Origin: DASSBG01 sp963800395
Lineage (GTDB): Bacteria; Pseudomonadota; Gammaproteobacteria; Xanthomonadales; Rhodanobacteraceae
Length of the DNA stretch: 64,000 bases
Direction of reading: 5' to 3'
Assembly: GCA_963800395.1 (NCBI GenBank)
Contig: CAWDBD010000018.1
Location: 1 to 64,000 of the forward strand
Under the pieces are notes generated by a model. The model was not told where the DNA came from, did not search any database, and saw only the letters and a program-made list of their open reading frames with translations. The position numbers were made by a program, and so were the translations under genes. Shown here in pieces: positions 1-10,430 of this stretch. The stretch's first letter is position 1. Every line of letters starts with the position of its first letter.

Positions 1-168
1 CAGTGTGCTGGTATGTGCTTGCGGTGCGTTCATTCGAGTCCCTATAGGCGGAAAATGCTGCCCATGCTGCGGCATGGCCAGGTGCTGCAGCGCGACCCTG
101 GGTGGTGCCTACAGTTGCCAGGTCCTGTCCGGCTATACTAACGCGCTTTGTTCCAGCTCAGTGCAGGC

Positions 169-1085
169 ATGTCCGCGCCGACCTTCCAACAAATCATCCA
201 GCGCCTGAACGCCTATTGGGCCGAGCAGGGATGCGTACTGCTGCAGCCGCTCGATACCGAGGTCGGTGCCGGCACCTTCCATCCGGCCACCTTTCTGCGT
301 TCGCTGGGGCCCGAGCCCTGGGCCGCGGCCTACGTGCAGCCCTGCCGCCGGCCCACCGATGGTCGCTACGGCGACAATCCCAACCGCCTGCAGCACTACT
401 ACCAGTATCCAGGTGGTTCTGAAGCCCAATCCGGACAACATCGTCGAACTGTATTTCGCTTCGCTCGAGGCGCTGGGCGTCGATCCGCTGGTGCATGACC
501 TGCGCCTGGTCGAGGACAACTGGGAGTCGCCTACCCTGGGCGCCTGGGGGCTGGGCTGGGAAGTCTGGCTGAACGGCATGGAAATCACCCAGTTCACCTA
601 TTTCCAGCAGGCCGGCGGCACTGGAGTGCCGGCCCGTGACCGGCGAGATCACCTACGGGCTGGAGCGGCTGGCGATGTATCTGCAGAATGTCGACAGCGT
701 CTATGACCTGGTGTGGACCGAGGCACCACACGGCACGGTGCGTTATGGCGACGTGTTTCATCAGAACGAAGTGGAGCAGTCCACCTACAATTTCGAGCAT
801 GCCAATGTCGAGGCACTGCGTGGCTGGTTCGATACCTGCGAAGCCGAAGCCAGGGTGCTGGTCGAGGCCGGCCTGCCGCTGCCGGCCTACGAGCAGGTGA
901 TGAAAGCCAGCCACACCTTCAATCTGCTGGACGCGCGACGCGCCATCGGGGTCACCGAGCGCCAGCGCTATATCCTGCGCGTGCGCAGCCTGTCGCGTGC
1001 GGTGGCCGAAGCCTATGTGGCGCAGCGCGAGAATCTCGGTTTCCCCGGCCTGCGGCACGGGGACGAAGACAAGGTGTCAGCATGA
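169..1085 (+). CDS. glyQ: Glycyl-tRNA synthetase alpha subunit (frameshifted in this sequence)
   Basis: Class II aminoacyl-tRNA synthetase alpha chain. With GlyS it forms the tetramer that charges tRNA-Gly in the cytoplasm. The protein starts MSAPTFQQIIQRLN and carries the family segments LLQPLDTEVGAGTFHPATFL, PNPDNIVELYF, WEVWLNGMEITQFTYFQQ and TGEITYGLERLAMYLQ. These lie in three different frames. One extra C near 397-398 (CAGTATC-CAGGTG) and one extra A near 621 break the frame, and removing them restores one continuous alpha chain of about 305 residues. The ATG at 169 was chosen because the family N-terminus begins there. glyS follows 288 bp downstream, as expected, with a palindromic repeat between them. 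The gene is normally essential and the protein is otherwise well preserved, so sequencing error is more likely than decay. Confidence 0.93.
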
Positions 1086-1152
1086 GCGTATCGTTGAAAG
1101 CCGTCCATCCGGACCCGGTCGACTGGCGCACCCGGCACGCCTTGAATCGCGT

Positions 1153-1343
1153 CATCCCAAGGCCGCCCGAAGGCCGGCACCCGGCATTCCTCGCAACCGT
1201 CATCCTGGGGCCGGCCAAAGGCCGGAACCCGGGATCCATTTTCGGCGTATCCACATCCCCGGAAAAAAACGGTGACGGATACGAAAATCATAATGGATCC
1301 CGGGTTCCGCGCTGCGCGCGGCCCCAGGATGACGACGTCTTGT
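1153..1343. repeat. Palindromic intergenic repeat, copy 1 (between glyQ and glyS)
   Basis: The left arm reads CGTCATCCTGGGGCC, then a variable loop, then GGAACCCGGGATCCATT. The right arm starts AATGGATCCCGGGTTCC and ends GGCCCCAGGATGACG, so the two arms are near-perfect inverted complements around a central spacer. A partial arm (GTCATCCC...) precedes it at about 1153. The same element occurs at 61570-61752 inside the Lhr helicase gene. A transcript would form a long hairpin here, between the two subunit genes. It may influence relative glyQ and glyS expression, which is inference. Confidence 0.85.
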
Positions 1344-1373
1344 CGCCCCTAGCTGGTGACGGGGAGACGGCCC

Positions 1374-3566
1374 ATGACTGACGCACGCACACTGCTGATC
1401 GAACTGGGTTGCGAGGAGCTGCCACCGGCTGCACTCGATGCGCTTTCCAGTGCCTTTCTTGCCGGTATCTGTGACGGCCTGCAACAAGCCGGCATCGATG
1501 CGGATACCGACGCAGCACGCGCATTCAGCACGCCGCGCCGCCTGGCTGTACGCATTCCCGCGGTAGCGGGTCTGCAGCCGGAGCAAAGCGTCGAGCGGCG
1601 GGGTCCGTCGGTACAGGCGGGACTGAACGAGGACGGGTCGGCGGGCAAGGCGCTGCAGGGGTTTGCACGATCCTGCGGTGTCGAGCCCGATGCGCTGGAG
1701 CGCATGGCCACCGACAAGGGCGAATGGTTCGTGTATCGGGCCGTGCAACCGGGCAAGGCGCTGGCCGAGTTGTTGCCGGGCATCATGGCGTCAACCATCA
1801 AGGCCATGCCGATTCCGCGGCCGATGCGCTGGGGCGATCACGACTACAGCTTCGTGCGCCCGGTGCACTGGCTGGTGGTGCTGCATGGCGATGCCGTGAT
1901 CGAACTTGAACTCATGGGGCTTGCCAGCGGCCGGCAAACTCGCGGTCACCGATTCCATCATCCGACGCCGGTGCACGTGGCTGACGCCGACAGCTGGGTC
2001 GAGGCCCTGCGCCTGGCCTGTGTGGATGTGGATGCGGAAAGCCGCGCCAGGACCATCCATGACAAGTGCCGCCTGATAGCCAGGAGCGAGGGGCTCGATC
2101 TGTCCATGCCGGCGGCGGGCTTCGATGCGCCATTGATGCGCGAACTGGTCAACATCACCGAGTGGCCGCACCCGATCCTGTGCCGCTTCGACGAGGCCTA
2201 TCTCGAGCTGCCGGCGCCGGTCCTGACCACCACCATGGAGGTCGACCAACGTTTCATCGCCACCTATTCTCGCAGTGCCGAAGCTGGCGAGGGCGAGTCG
2301 GGTGCGTTCAAGCTCAGTCCCTGGTTCTTCGGCATCGCCAACATCGAATCGAAGGACCCGGCCATCATCCGCCAGGGTTATGAGCGCGTCATCCGTCCGC
2401 GTTTCGCCGACGCCAGATTCTTCTACGAGGAAGATCTCAAGAAGCCGCTTGAAGACTATCGCGCCGATCTGGAGCAGGTCACCTACCAGCAGTCGCTGGG
2501 CAGCGTATGGGACAAGTGCGCACGCGTGGCCGAGCTGGCGCGCGTGATCGCCAATCGCGTCGGTGTTGATGCCGGTCAGGCGACCCGCGCAGCCGCACTG
2601 TGCAAGTGCGACCTGGCCACGCGCATGGTCGGCGAATTTCCCGAGATGCAGGGCACGATGGGCTACTACTACGCGCGCCAGCAGGGCGAGCCGCTCGACA
2701 TCGCGCAGGCACTTGATCACTTTTACAGGCCGCGTCAAGCCGGCGACCCGATAGCCGACGGCAAGCTGGCACAGGTGCTGGCGGTGGCCGAACGCCTGGA
2801 CACGCTGGCCGGCATCTTCGCGGTGGGCCTGAAGCCGTCCGGCAACAAGGATCCGTTCGCGCTCAGACGGGCCGCGCTCGGCCTGGGCCGCACCCTGATC
2901 GAAGGTGGCCTGGATATCGACCTGGCTGCCACCCTGACCGAGGCACTGGAGCTGATTCCCGATCAGGCACTCGCTGCCGGTCTGAATAAAGGCAAGGGCG
3001 GCAAGACGCCGACGCTCGATGCCGGGCGCCGACGCGCCGCACTGTCCGAGGCCATTCACGAGTTCGTGCTCGATCGTTTGCGCGGCTACTACGCCGAGCA
3101 GGACTTTGCGACCGAACAGTTCGAGGCCGTGCTGGCGGTGGCGCCGCGCACCCTGACAGACTTCGACCGCCGTCTGCGCGCGGTGGCCGAATTCGCTCGC
3201 CTGCCAGAAGCCGGCAGCCTGGCTGCAGCCAACAAGCGGGTTGCCAATATCCTGCGCAAACAGGATGATCTGGCCGCAGACATGTCGGGGAACGTCGACG
3301 CGGCGCTGTTCGAGCATGATGCGGAACGGGTCCTGGCTGCTGCCGTTGCAGAGCGCGGTCGCGTCAGCAACGAGCGCTGTGCCGAGGGCGATTACACCGG
3401 CGCCCTGAAGAGCCTGGCCGGATTGCAGCAGCCAGTGGATCGCTTTTTCGATGAGGTCATGGTGATGGTCGACGATCCAGCCTTGCGTCACAACCGCCTG
3501 GCCTTGCTGGCTGACCTGCACGCGCGTTTCATGGCCATCGCGGACATCGGGCAGCTGCATGCCTGA
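1374..3566 (+). CDS. glyS: Glycyl-tRNA synthetase beta subunit
   Basis: Beta chain of the heterotetrameric glycyl-tRNA synthetase, 730 residues, a normal length. It starts MTDARTLLIELGCEELPP, the characteristic GlyS N-terminus. Further family segments are FSTPRRLAVRI, RPMRWGDHDYSFVRPVHWL, TRGHRFHHP, the TMEVDQRFIA block and FALRRAALGLGRTLIEGGL. The C-terminal part is the helical anticodon-binding region. The ATG at 1374 follows GGGGAGA (1361-1367) at good spacing, so it is preferred over an in-frame GTG at 1356. It lies downstream of glyQ with a palindromic repeat in between and no other gene. No frameshift is visible in this gene. Confidence 0.97.
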   Translation: MTDARTLLIELGCEELPPAALDALSSAFLAGICDGLQQAGIDADTDAARAFSTPRRLAVRIPAVAGLQPEQSVERRGPSVQAGLNEDGSAGKALQGFARSCGVEPDALERMATDKGEWFVYRAVQPGKALAELLPGIMASTIKAMPIPRPMRWGDHDYSFVRPVHWLVVLHGDAVIELELMGLASGRQTRGHRFHHPTPVHVADADSWVEALRLACVDVDAESRARTIHDKCRLIARSEGLDLSMPAAGFDAPLMRELVNITEWPHPILCRFDEAYLELPAPVLTTTMEVDQRFIATYSRSAEAGEGESGAFKLSPWFFGIANIESKDPAIIRQGYERVIRPRFADARFFYEEDLKKPLEDYRADLEQVTYQQSLGSVWDKCARVAELARVIANRVGVDAGQATRAAALCKCDLATRMVGEFPEMQGTMGYYYARQQGEPLDIAQALDHFYRPRQAGDPIADGKLAQVLAVAERLDTLAGIFAVGLKPSGNKDPFALRRAALGLGRTLIEGGLDIDLAATLTEALELIPDQALAAGLNKGKGGKTPTLDAGRRRAALSEAIHEFVLDRLRGYYAEQDFATEQFEAVLAVAPRTLTDFDRRLRAVAEFARLPEAGSLAAANKRVANILRKQDDLAADMSGNVDAALFEHDAERVLAAAVAERGRVSNERCAEGDYTGALKSLAGLQQPVDRFFDEVMVMVDDPALRHNRLALLADLHARFMAIADIGQLHA

Positions 3567-3979
3567 CAAAGCGGCGAGCGCAGGTTTTTGCTGCACCGCA
3601 CCAATGCTCGGTACAGGAAATGCCCCCGCACAGACGGGTTTTCATGCCCAGTACGGGTTTTGTGATGCACTGCGTAAAAATTTCATGAAATCCACCGGTG
3701 CCAATGGGGAACAAGCCGCTAAGAAAGTGTTGACAGAACGTTAGCTGCGGCGTTACTTTCGGTATTGATTGCAGGGGCTCTGCCGTATTCGGGTTGGTCG
3801 TCTGCAACAAAAGAATTCGCTGTAGCGACAAACCGCAGGCTCGGCACGGGGCCAGTCACCCCGCCTCCGAAACTGATGTCTGTCGCCATGGCGTACCAAG
3901 TGGCCGGGCAAGATCAGGTCGCTGCACTAAGTACCACGGCCACTTGAGGCCTTTTTGATACAGATCCGAGGAGATCATT
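3567..3979. other. Intergenic region before the TonB-dependent receptor gene
   Basis: This 413-bp stretch lies between glyS and the receptor gene. Short open frames in it match no family and look non-coding. A TTGACA hexamer at 3730-3735 is the best -35 candidate, but 17 bp downstream stands only TTACTT, a poor -10. GAGGAG just before 3980 is a good ribosome-binding site for the receptor. I see no terminator with a U-tract and no RNA family I recognise. Confidence 0.5.
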
Positions 3980-6900
3980 GTGATAAACAAACCTACGAAG
4001 AATGGCAGGGCGGTAATTCGTCGCAATGCCCTCGCCGTAGCCCTGGCCGTTGGCCTGGGTCTTACGGGTGGCGCGGCCATCGCCCAGTCCACCAGTGGCC
4101 AGATCGGTGGTAATCCGCCGCGCGCCGGCCAGACCGTGCGCGTCGTCAGCGACTCGGGCACCACCCGCACCGTGACCGTCGGCGCAGACGGCAGCTTATT
4201 CCATTCGCGCGCTGCCGGTCGGCAATTACTCGGTCATGCTGATGAAAGACGGCGCAGTCGTCTCCACCCGCAAGGACGTCAAGGTGAGCGTTGGTGCCGG
4301 CACCGAGGTCGACTTCGCCTCCGGTTCCGAGAACGCTCAGGAACTGGCCGCCATGCAGGTCAGCGCCAGCGCCCTGCCGTCCATCGACGTGACCAGCGTC
4401 ACCTCGAGCTTCACCGTCGACGCCGCCCAGCTGGAACGTCTGCCGGTCGCACGTAACGCCGAGTCGATCGCGCTGCTGGCTCCGGGCACGGTGGCGGGCA
4501 GCGGATTCTTTGGCCGCACGGTGACATTCGCCGGCGCCGGCGCCACTGAGAACGCCTACTACGTCAACGGTTACAACACTACCCAGCTGTACACCTTCAC
4601 CGGTGCCAGCTACCAGCTTCCTTATGGCACCATCGCCCAGCAAGAAAACCTGGTCGGCGGCTACAGCGCCAAGTACGGTCGCGCCGACGGTGGCGTGATC
4701 AACCAGGTCGGCAAGCGCGGCACCAACGAGTGGCACTTTGGTGGCCAGTATGTGTGGACCCCGCGTTCGATGCGTTCCGACCCGCAAGAATACTTTGTAC
4801 CCGAACGTCCAGCTGCAGCCCGGCGAAGCATTCAACGATCCCAGCAAGCAGCCGGTGACCTGTATCAGTACCGCAATGAGAACAAGGGCTGGGAGACGCA
4901 GTACTCGGCCTATGTCGGTGGTCCGATTGTCGAGGACACCCTGTTCTTCTACCTTGCTGCCGAAGCAGACCGATCGCAAGGACAAGCATGTCTATTCGGA
5001 GAACACGGGCAAGGTCGACTTCACCGGCTCCCATGCCACCAACTGGTACGGCAAGCTCGACTGGAACATCAACGAGAACAACATTCTCGAGTTCACCGAG
5101 CTCAAGGGTAACCAGAAGGGTGTCAGCCCGAACTATTACGGTGTCGAGTACGACTGGAACAGCGACACCCATTCCGCCACCGGCGCTCCTTCCGGGCTGC
5201 CGTACGACGTCTACAACACCGATACCAAGATCTTCCATTACACCGGGTATCTTAGCGACGCGGCCACACTGAGCGTGTTGTACGGTTACACCGATGCTGG
5301 TAATCCGTCGTTCCTGCCCACCAGTTACGATGTGCCATATATCGGGGGCGCTCAAAATCAGGATCCCAGTATCACTGGTGGTGCTCGAATCCGTAATGCC
5401 CAGCCGGTGTCCACATTCGGTGTCGGCAGCGCCACTCAGCGTTCGAAGAGCCTGCGCGTCGACCTCGACTACCAGCTCGGCGATCACCTCCTGGAAGCTG
5501 GTATCGACAACCTGAGTTACGCAGCTTCCGATCAGGGTGTGGATACCACGGGTCCGGGTTACACTTGGAGTTATGGCGTGAACTCCGATCCGACTGCTCC
5601 GATCAACGCCGCAGTCGGCGTCGGTGCCCCGGGTGGCAATGGCTACTACGTTTCCAAGGTCCGTTACAGCACCGTGACCAGCATGTCGGCCGACCAGAAG
5701 GCCTACTACCTGCAGGACAAGTGGCAGGTCACGCCCGAACCTGCTGTTGCATCTGGGTATTCGCAACGACCACTTCAGCAACAGCAACGCCGACGGCAAC
5801 AAGTTCGTCGACGAGAAGAACCAGTGGGAGCCGCGTGTGGGCTTCAGCTGGGACGTGATGGGCGACTCTTCGCTGAAGGTCTACGGCAATGCCGGTCGCT
5901 ACTATCTGGCGCTGCCTCAGGCCACGGGTGAGCGTGCCGCATCTGGTTCGTACTACACCAACGAGTACTTCACCTACACCGGCATCGATTCCAACGGCGA
6001 GCCGACCGGCCTGACTCCGGTGGGCGGCGTCGACGGTGCGGGTCCTCCAGGCGAAGTGTCGTCCAACGGCGAGTTCGGCCAGGCGCCAGATCCGAACACG
6101 GTGACCTCGACCACCCTGAAGCCTCAGTATCAGGACGAGTTCATCCTCGGCTTCGACAAGACCTGGGGCCCGAGCTGGACCTACGGTGCCAAGTTCACCT
6201 ACCGCACCCTCGGAACGCTGATCGACGACGAGTGCGATCCGCGCACTCTGCGTGACGTGATGCAGGCCCAGGGCTACAACACCGACAACTACAACTGGGC
6301 CGACCCGTATTGCCGCCTGTTCAACCCGAACCGCGACAATACTTACAAGGTCACCTCGGCCAACGGTGGCGATCCGGCATACGTCACTGTTACCCAGAAG
6401 GATTACAAACTGCCTGATGCGCAGCGTGACTACTACGCGCTGGACATGTACCTCGAGCATCCGTTCGACGGTACCTGGCAGGGACGTATCGACTACACCT
6501 TCGCCCGCAGCTGGGGTAATACCGAGGGCCAGGTCCGTTCCGACTTCGGTCAGGGCGACATCTCGGTGACCGAGGACTGGGACTACTGGCAGCTCATGGA
6601 TCACGCACGTGGCTACCTGTCCAACATGCGTCGCCATCAGCTGAAGGCGTATGGCGCCTGGCAGGTCACGCCTGAGTGGCTGGTGTCCGGTACCATGCTG
6701 GTGCAGTCGGGTTCCCCGGCGGAGTGTCTTGGCACTTTCGGAACCGATCCGAACAACACCAACCCGGGCTACGGCTACGGCAACCATTACCATTGGTGCC
6801 GTGGTCAGCCGTCCCCTCCGGGAGAGCACTTCAACCCGTGGGTCAAGCGGCTTGACCTGAGCATTGCCTACCGCCCGAACTTTGCGGACAACAAGCTTGC

Positions 6901-7069
6901 GTTCAAGATGGATGTGTTCAACGTGACTGACGAGCAGACGGTTGTTCAGACGGATCCTCGACTGCATCCCCGCTTCTCCGATTCGACCACGATCAGCAAT
7001 ACGTACCATCGGCCGTTCTACTACCAGAGCCCGCGTTACGTGCGCTTCTCGGTGTCCTACGACTACTGA
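3980..7069 (+). CDS. TonB-dependent outer-membrane receptor with N-terminal carboxypeptidase-regulatory-like domain (frameshifted)
   Basis: Outer-membrane beta-barrel transporter of the Oar-like class, about 1028 residues once frames are joined. It starts with a signal peptide ending AIAQS. A carboxypeptidase-regulatory-like beta-sandwich follows (about residues 35-110), then a plug with NAYYVNGYNTTQLYTF and YSAKYGRADGGVINQVGKRG, then the barrel ending in an aromatic residue (SVSYDY). Single-base changes break the frame near 4196 (extra T), 4796 (extra T), 4853 (missing G), 4962 (extra base) and 5737 (extra C). Protein similarity resumes in the next frame each time. Most of these sites are short homopolymers, so sequencing error is likely. 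The substrate cannot be inferred. A strong terminator follows. Confidence 0.88.
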
Positions 7070-7106
7070 CGCGCGAACGTAACACGGACTGATAGAAGGT
7101 CTTTGA

Positions 7107-7136
7107 AGGCGCCACCCTCCGGGGTGGCGCTTTTTT
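7107..7136 (+). terminator. Rho-independent terminator of the TonB receptor gene
   Basis: A perfect 9-bp stem GCGCCACCC / GGGTGGCGC (7109-7117 and 7122-7130) with a TCCG loop is followed directly by six T residues. It sits 37 bp after the receptor stop codon. Confidence 0.93.
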
Positions 7137-7327
7137 ATTGCCGGATCAAAAACCGTCGCACGGGCATCAAGTGCACGCTGCAACACAGCTGCAAAGCCAA
7201 AATGTGGTGCGCGCTATAGGCAAAAAGCCGCCCAGCAGTTATGCTGGCAGGTCTGTATTGTCAAAAAAAGCCGTACGGCATACCCATGCCGCTCGCTTGG
7301 CACGCTTGAGAAAATGAGGAAGACACC

Positions 7328-8188
7328 ATGCGCAAGACTGCACTGCTGCTGATCCCCCTGACCCTTGTTCTGGGTGCGTGCAACTCCGGATCACAACCCG
7401 CCTCTTCGAGCGGCGAGGCAAATCAGGACACCATGCCCGCGACACCGGACAATGTCATCACTGGCACGGTTCAGTTGCAGCCGGGCGTTGCACGTGCAAA
7501 GAGCATTTCAAGCAACGCCAAGCTGGAGCTGACGCTGGAGGACATCAGCCAGCAGCCGTCGGTACCCATTGCCAACAAGACAATCCAGCCGCTGGGTCAG
7601 TTTCCGGTGAGCTTCCGCCTTGAATTCAACCCGAATCGCGTGGTGCCGGACGACATCCTGATCATTGTTGCTGATATCACCGATGGCGACCGTCGCTACA
7701 CCATGCCGCTGCAGCAGCAGGTCCTGACCAAGGGCAAGCCCAGCGAGGTGAGCATCAACCTCATTCCCGAACCGACAGCGAGCGAAAAGATGCTAGCTGC
7801 ATTCCGCGAGCTGCAGGGTCAGCTTGGTGGCATGAAGATCTCCAAGGGCACCTCCCTTGGCGAGCACAGCTCACGAGCGTGGCAGATCTTCAAGAAAAAC
7901 AACCATGTCCAGTTCGTGGTGGATATCGAGGACAATTTCGATACCAATGGGCGGACCCGAAGCGACTATGCCTACAAGGATGGCAAGCCCTGGGTGGTGA
8001 TTCGCAAGGACATGAAAAAGGCCGGTGCCACCCCGAGTTCCATCGAGCGCGCTGGTTGGGGCAGTGATGGCGACCTTGTTCTGAATGAAGTCGAGGCGAA
8101 TGGCAAGACCAGCAAAATGTCGCAAAGGGATGTGCGCTCGCTGCACAGCGACGCCGAGGCCATGTTCAACAAGGCCGGTGGCAAGTAG
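7328..8188 (+). CDS. Lipoprotein with YbaY/YscW-like domain
   Basis: Predicted lipoprotein of 286 residues. The signal peptide has a lipobox LVLGAC with the lipidated Cys at residue 18, followed by a Ser/Gly/Gln-rich linker. Residues about 43-130 match the YbaY/YscW (type III secretion lipoprotein chaperone-like) beta-sandwich: ITGTVQ, then LELTLEDIS, then PVSFRLEFNP. The remaining 150 residues form a C-terminal domain I do not recognise, which continues past the usual short YbaY length. GAGGAAG at good spacing supports the ATG at 7328. It is transcribed towards mnmG with a heptamer repeat between them. The role is unknown; many family members are envelope proteins of unknown function. Confidence 0.85.
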   Translation: MRKTALLLIPLTLVLGACNSGSQPASSSGEANQDTMPATPDNVITGTVQLQPGVARAKSISSNAKLELTLEDISQQPSVPIANKTIQPLGQFPVSFRLEFNPNRVVPDDILIIVADITDGDRRYTMPLQQQVLTKGKPSEVSINLIPEPTASEKMLAAFRELQGQLGGMKISKGTSLGEHSSRAWQIFKKNNHVQFVVDIEDNFDTNGRTRSDYAYKDGKPWVVIRKDMKKAGATPSSIERAGWGSDGDLVLNEVEANGKTSKMSQRDVRSLHSDAEAMFNKAGGK

Positions 8189-8356
8189 CGCGGGCAGGCA
8201 TGCTTGCCATAGCCACGCACGGCATGGCTGTCCCCAGAACTTCTCTGCGCAAAGTTCCGGGCCCCGGCATAATTCTCCACACCCCATTCGTGCCTGCGGC
8301 CCGAATCGCCCCTAACTTAGGGGCTTGCTAGATAGGGGGCAGTGGTATGCTTTTGC

Positions 8357-8475
8357 CGACTTCCGACTTCCGACTTCCGACTTCCGACTTCCGACTTCCG
8401 ACTTCCGACTTCCGACTTCCGACTTCCGACTTCCGAGTCCCGAGTCCCGAGTCCCGAGTCCCGAGTCCCGAGTCC
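8357..8475. repeat. Tandem heptanucleotide array (two variants)
   Basis: Eleven copies of CGACTTC (8357-8433) run directly into six copies of CGAGTCC (8434-8475), 17 uninterrupted 7-bp units in all. The array lies between two convergent genes and ends 6 bp from the mnmG stop codon. It is open in one frame but has no coding features. The switch from one variant to the other is abrupt, as expected for slippage expansion of two neighbouring founder units. Confidence 0.97.
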
Positions 8476-8481
8476 CGGCAA

Positions 8482-10359
8482 TCAAGCCGCCTGCTGACGC
8501 TTGAGGTGGACCAGCAGCAGGGAAATGGCTGCGGGCGTCATGCCGCTGATGCGTTGGGCCTGAGCGATGTCGTGCGGGCGTACGTCCTTCAGTTTGCCAA
8601 GTACCTCGCTGGACAGGCCGTTGATCGTGTCGTAGTCGAAGTCGACGGGAATGGCCTGATCAGACATGTGCTGCTGGCGCTCGATCTCCCGGGTTTGCCG
8701 CTTCAGATAGCCGGCGTAGCGGGCCTGAATATCGATTTGCTCGGCAATCTCCGAATCCGCGATGCCAGGGCCCAGCAAAGGGACTGACATCAGGCGTGCA
8801 TAACTGAGTTCGGGGCGGCGCAGCAACGCCAGACAGGTCGATTCCTGTGACAGTTCGATACCCAGCGTTTCCTTGAGTGCGGCTCCGGCGGTGTTCCCGG
8901 GCGAAAGGTGCATGCCGTCCAGCCTGGCCTGTTCCGATTCCAGGGTTTCGCGCTTCTGTATCATCCGATCATGGCGCTCCTGATCAACGCAGCCCAGCCG
9001 GTGGCCCTCCTCGGTCAGTCGCAGATCAGCATTGTCTTCACGCAGAAGCAGACGATATTCGGCACGTGATGTGAACATGCGGTACGGCTCGCGTGTGCCA
9101 TGGGTGATCAGGTCATCAACCAGGACAGCGATATACGCCTGGTCGCGCCGCGGCCACCAGTGGGGCTCGCCACGAACCGCCAGCGCGGCATTGAGCCCCG
9201 CCAGGAGACCCTGGGCGGCGGCCTCTTCATACCCGGTGGTGCCGTTGATCTGGCCGGCGAGGTACAGGTTGGCCACATACTTCGATTCCAGCCATGGATG
9301 CAGCCCGCGCGGATCAAAGTAATCGTATTCAATCGCATACCCGGGGCGCGTGATATGCGCGTTTTCAAAGCCGCGGATGGAACGTACCAGCGCCAGCTGG
9401 AGGTCAAATGGCAGCGAGGTCGAAATCCCGTTGGGGTAAATCTCCGTCGTATCGAGGCCCTCGGGCTCGATGAAGATCTGGTGCGAGTCCTTGTCAGCAA
9501 AGCGGACGACCTTGTCCTCGATGGAAGGGCAGTAACGTGGCCCTTCACCCTGTATTTGCCCGCTGAACAGGGGAGACCTGTCAAGTCCCGCACGAATCAG
9601 ATCATGAGTGCGTGCGTTGGTATGGGTAATCCAGCAGCTGGTCTGACGCGGCCGCTGCTCGTCGGCACCCATGAACGAGAACGCTGGCAAGGGCGAATCA
9701 CCGCGTTGTTCAGCCAGACCGGCGTAATTGATGCTTCGCCCATCAATGCGGGGCGGCGTTCCGGTCTTGAGTCGATCCTCTGCCATGGGCAGGCCACGAA
9801 GCTGGCGGGCCAGGGTGGTCGCCGCCGAATCACCAGCTCGCCCGCCTCCAAACTGTCTTTCGCCGATATGAATTCGGCCATCGAGAAATGTTCCCGTGGT
9901 GAGGATCACCTTTCGCGCGGCAAAGCTCAGGCCCATGCGGGTCAAAACTCCAGTCACTTGCGCGTCATCAAGCAGCAACGCATCAACACTTTGCTGAAAC
10001 ACGAACAATCCCGGCTGGTGTTCCACGATGCGCCGCACCTCGGCCTTGTACAGAGCACGATCGGCCTGGCATCGTGTAGCGCGTACGGCTGGGCCCTTGG
10101 ATGCATTGAGGCGCCGCCAGTGGATGCCTGCCCGATCGGCCGCCTGGCCCATGGCGCCGCCCAGGGCGTCAATCTCCCGGACAAGATGACCTTTGCCGAT
10201 CCCGCCAATGGCCGGATTGCAACTCATCTGCCCTATGGTCTCAATATTCTGGGTCAATAGCAGGGTGCGCGCACCGCTGCGCGCTGCTGCCAGCGCGGCT
10301 TCGGTGCCGGCATGCCCGCCACCCACCACAATGACATCAAATTGCATTTCGCTGTTCAT
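8482..10359 (-). CDS. mnmG: tRNA uridine-5-carboxymethylaminomethyl modification enzyme MnmG
   Basis: FAD-dependent subunit of the MnmE-MnmG complex, which installs the cmnm5 group on wobble U34 of several tRNAs. It is 625 residues, the usual size. The N-terminal dinucleotide-binding motif is GGGHAG (residues 13-18). Hallmarks IGQMSCNPAIGGIGKGHLVR, NASKGPAVRATR, TGTFLDGRIHIG and RMFTSRAEYRLLLREDNAD follow. The C-terminal helical domain carries the ISGMTPAAISLLL segment. The start could also be the second Met, four codons in. No gidB/rsmG or mnmE neighbour is seen. A plausible sigma-70 promoter lies upstream and the heptamer array lies just beyond the stop. Confidence 0.98.
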   Translation of the reverse strand: MNSEMQFDVIVVGGGHAGTEAALAAARSGARTLLLTQNIETIGQMSCNPAIGGIGKGHLVREIDALGGAMGQAADRAGIHWRRLNASKGPAVRATRCQADRALYKAEVRRIVEHQPGLFVFQQSVDALLLDDAQVTGVLTRMGLSFAARKVILTTGTFLDGRIHIGERQFGGGRAGDSAATTLARQLRGLPMAEDRLKTGTPPRIDGRSINYAGLAEQRGDSPLPAFSFMGADEQRPRQTSCWITHTNARTHDLIRAGLDRSPLFSGQIQGEGPRYCPSIEDKVVRFADKDSHQIFIEPEGLDTTEIYPNGISTSLPFDLQLALVRSIRGFENAHITRPGYAIEYDYFDPRGLHPWLESKYVANLYLAGQINGTTGYEEAAAQGLLAGLNAALAVRGEPHWWPRRDQAYIAVLVDDLITHGTREPYRMFTSRAEYRLLLREDNADLRLTEEGHRLGCVDQERHDRMIQKRETLESEQARLDGMHLSPGNTAGAALKETLGIELSQESTCLALLRRPELSYARLMSVPLLGPGIADSEIAEQIDIQARYAGYLKRQTREIERQQHMSDQAIPVDFDYDTINGLSSEVLGKLKDVRPHDIAQAQRISGMTPAAISLLLVHLKRQQAA

Positions 10360-10430
10360 GGGTACCCGTATTCATTTCTCACCACGGCCCGGTGGCCATG
10401 ACGCTGATTTCTTTGGCCCATGGCCGCGAT

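Noticed and set aside
169..1085. glyQ as a genuine pseudogene
   Set aside because: Loss of glycyl-tRNA synthetase would be lethal without a second enzyme. Both frame breaks are single extra bases in otherwise fully conserved protein. The same reasoning applies to gpmI.
1791..3596. Long minus-strand open frame opposite glyS
   Set aside because: It has no ribosome-binding site or family resemblance, and the plus strand encodes a full GlyS. GC-rich DNA commonly leaves the antisense frame open. The same holds for long antisense frames opposite the TonB receptor (5729-7186), the HD-GYP/EAL and frmA region (53470-57458) and lhr (59426-61258).
3730..3758. TTGACA-based promoter for the TonB receptor
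   Set aside because: The -35 is perfect but the box 17 bp downstream (TTACTT) is too poor to support a promoter call.
8357..8475. Possible CRISPR array
   Set aside because: Units are 7 bp with no spacers and no cas genes are nearby.
8347..8787. Open frame reading through the heptamer array (repeated Leu-Pro-Thr-Ser-Asp-Phe-Arg)
   Set aside because: It is a translation of the tandem repeat and continues antisense into mnmG. It has no initiation signal.
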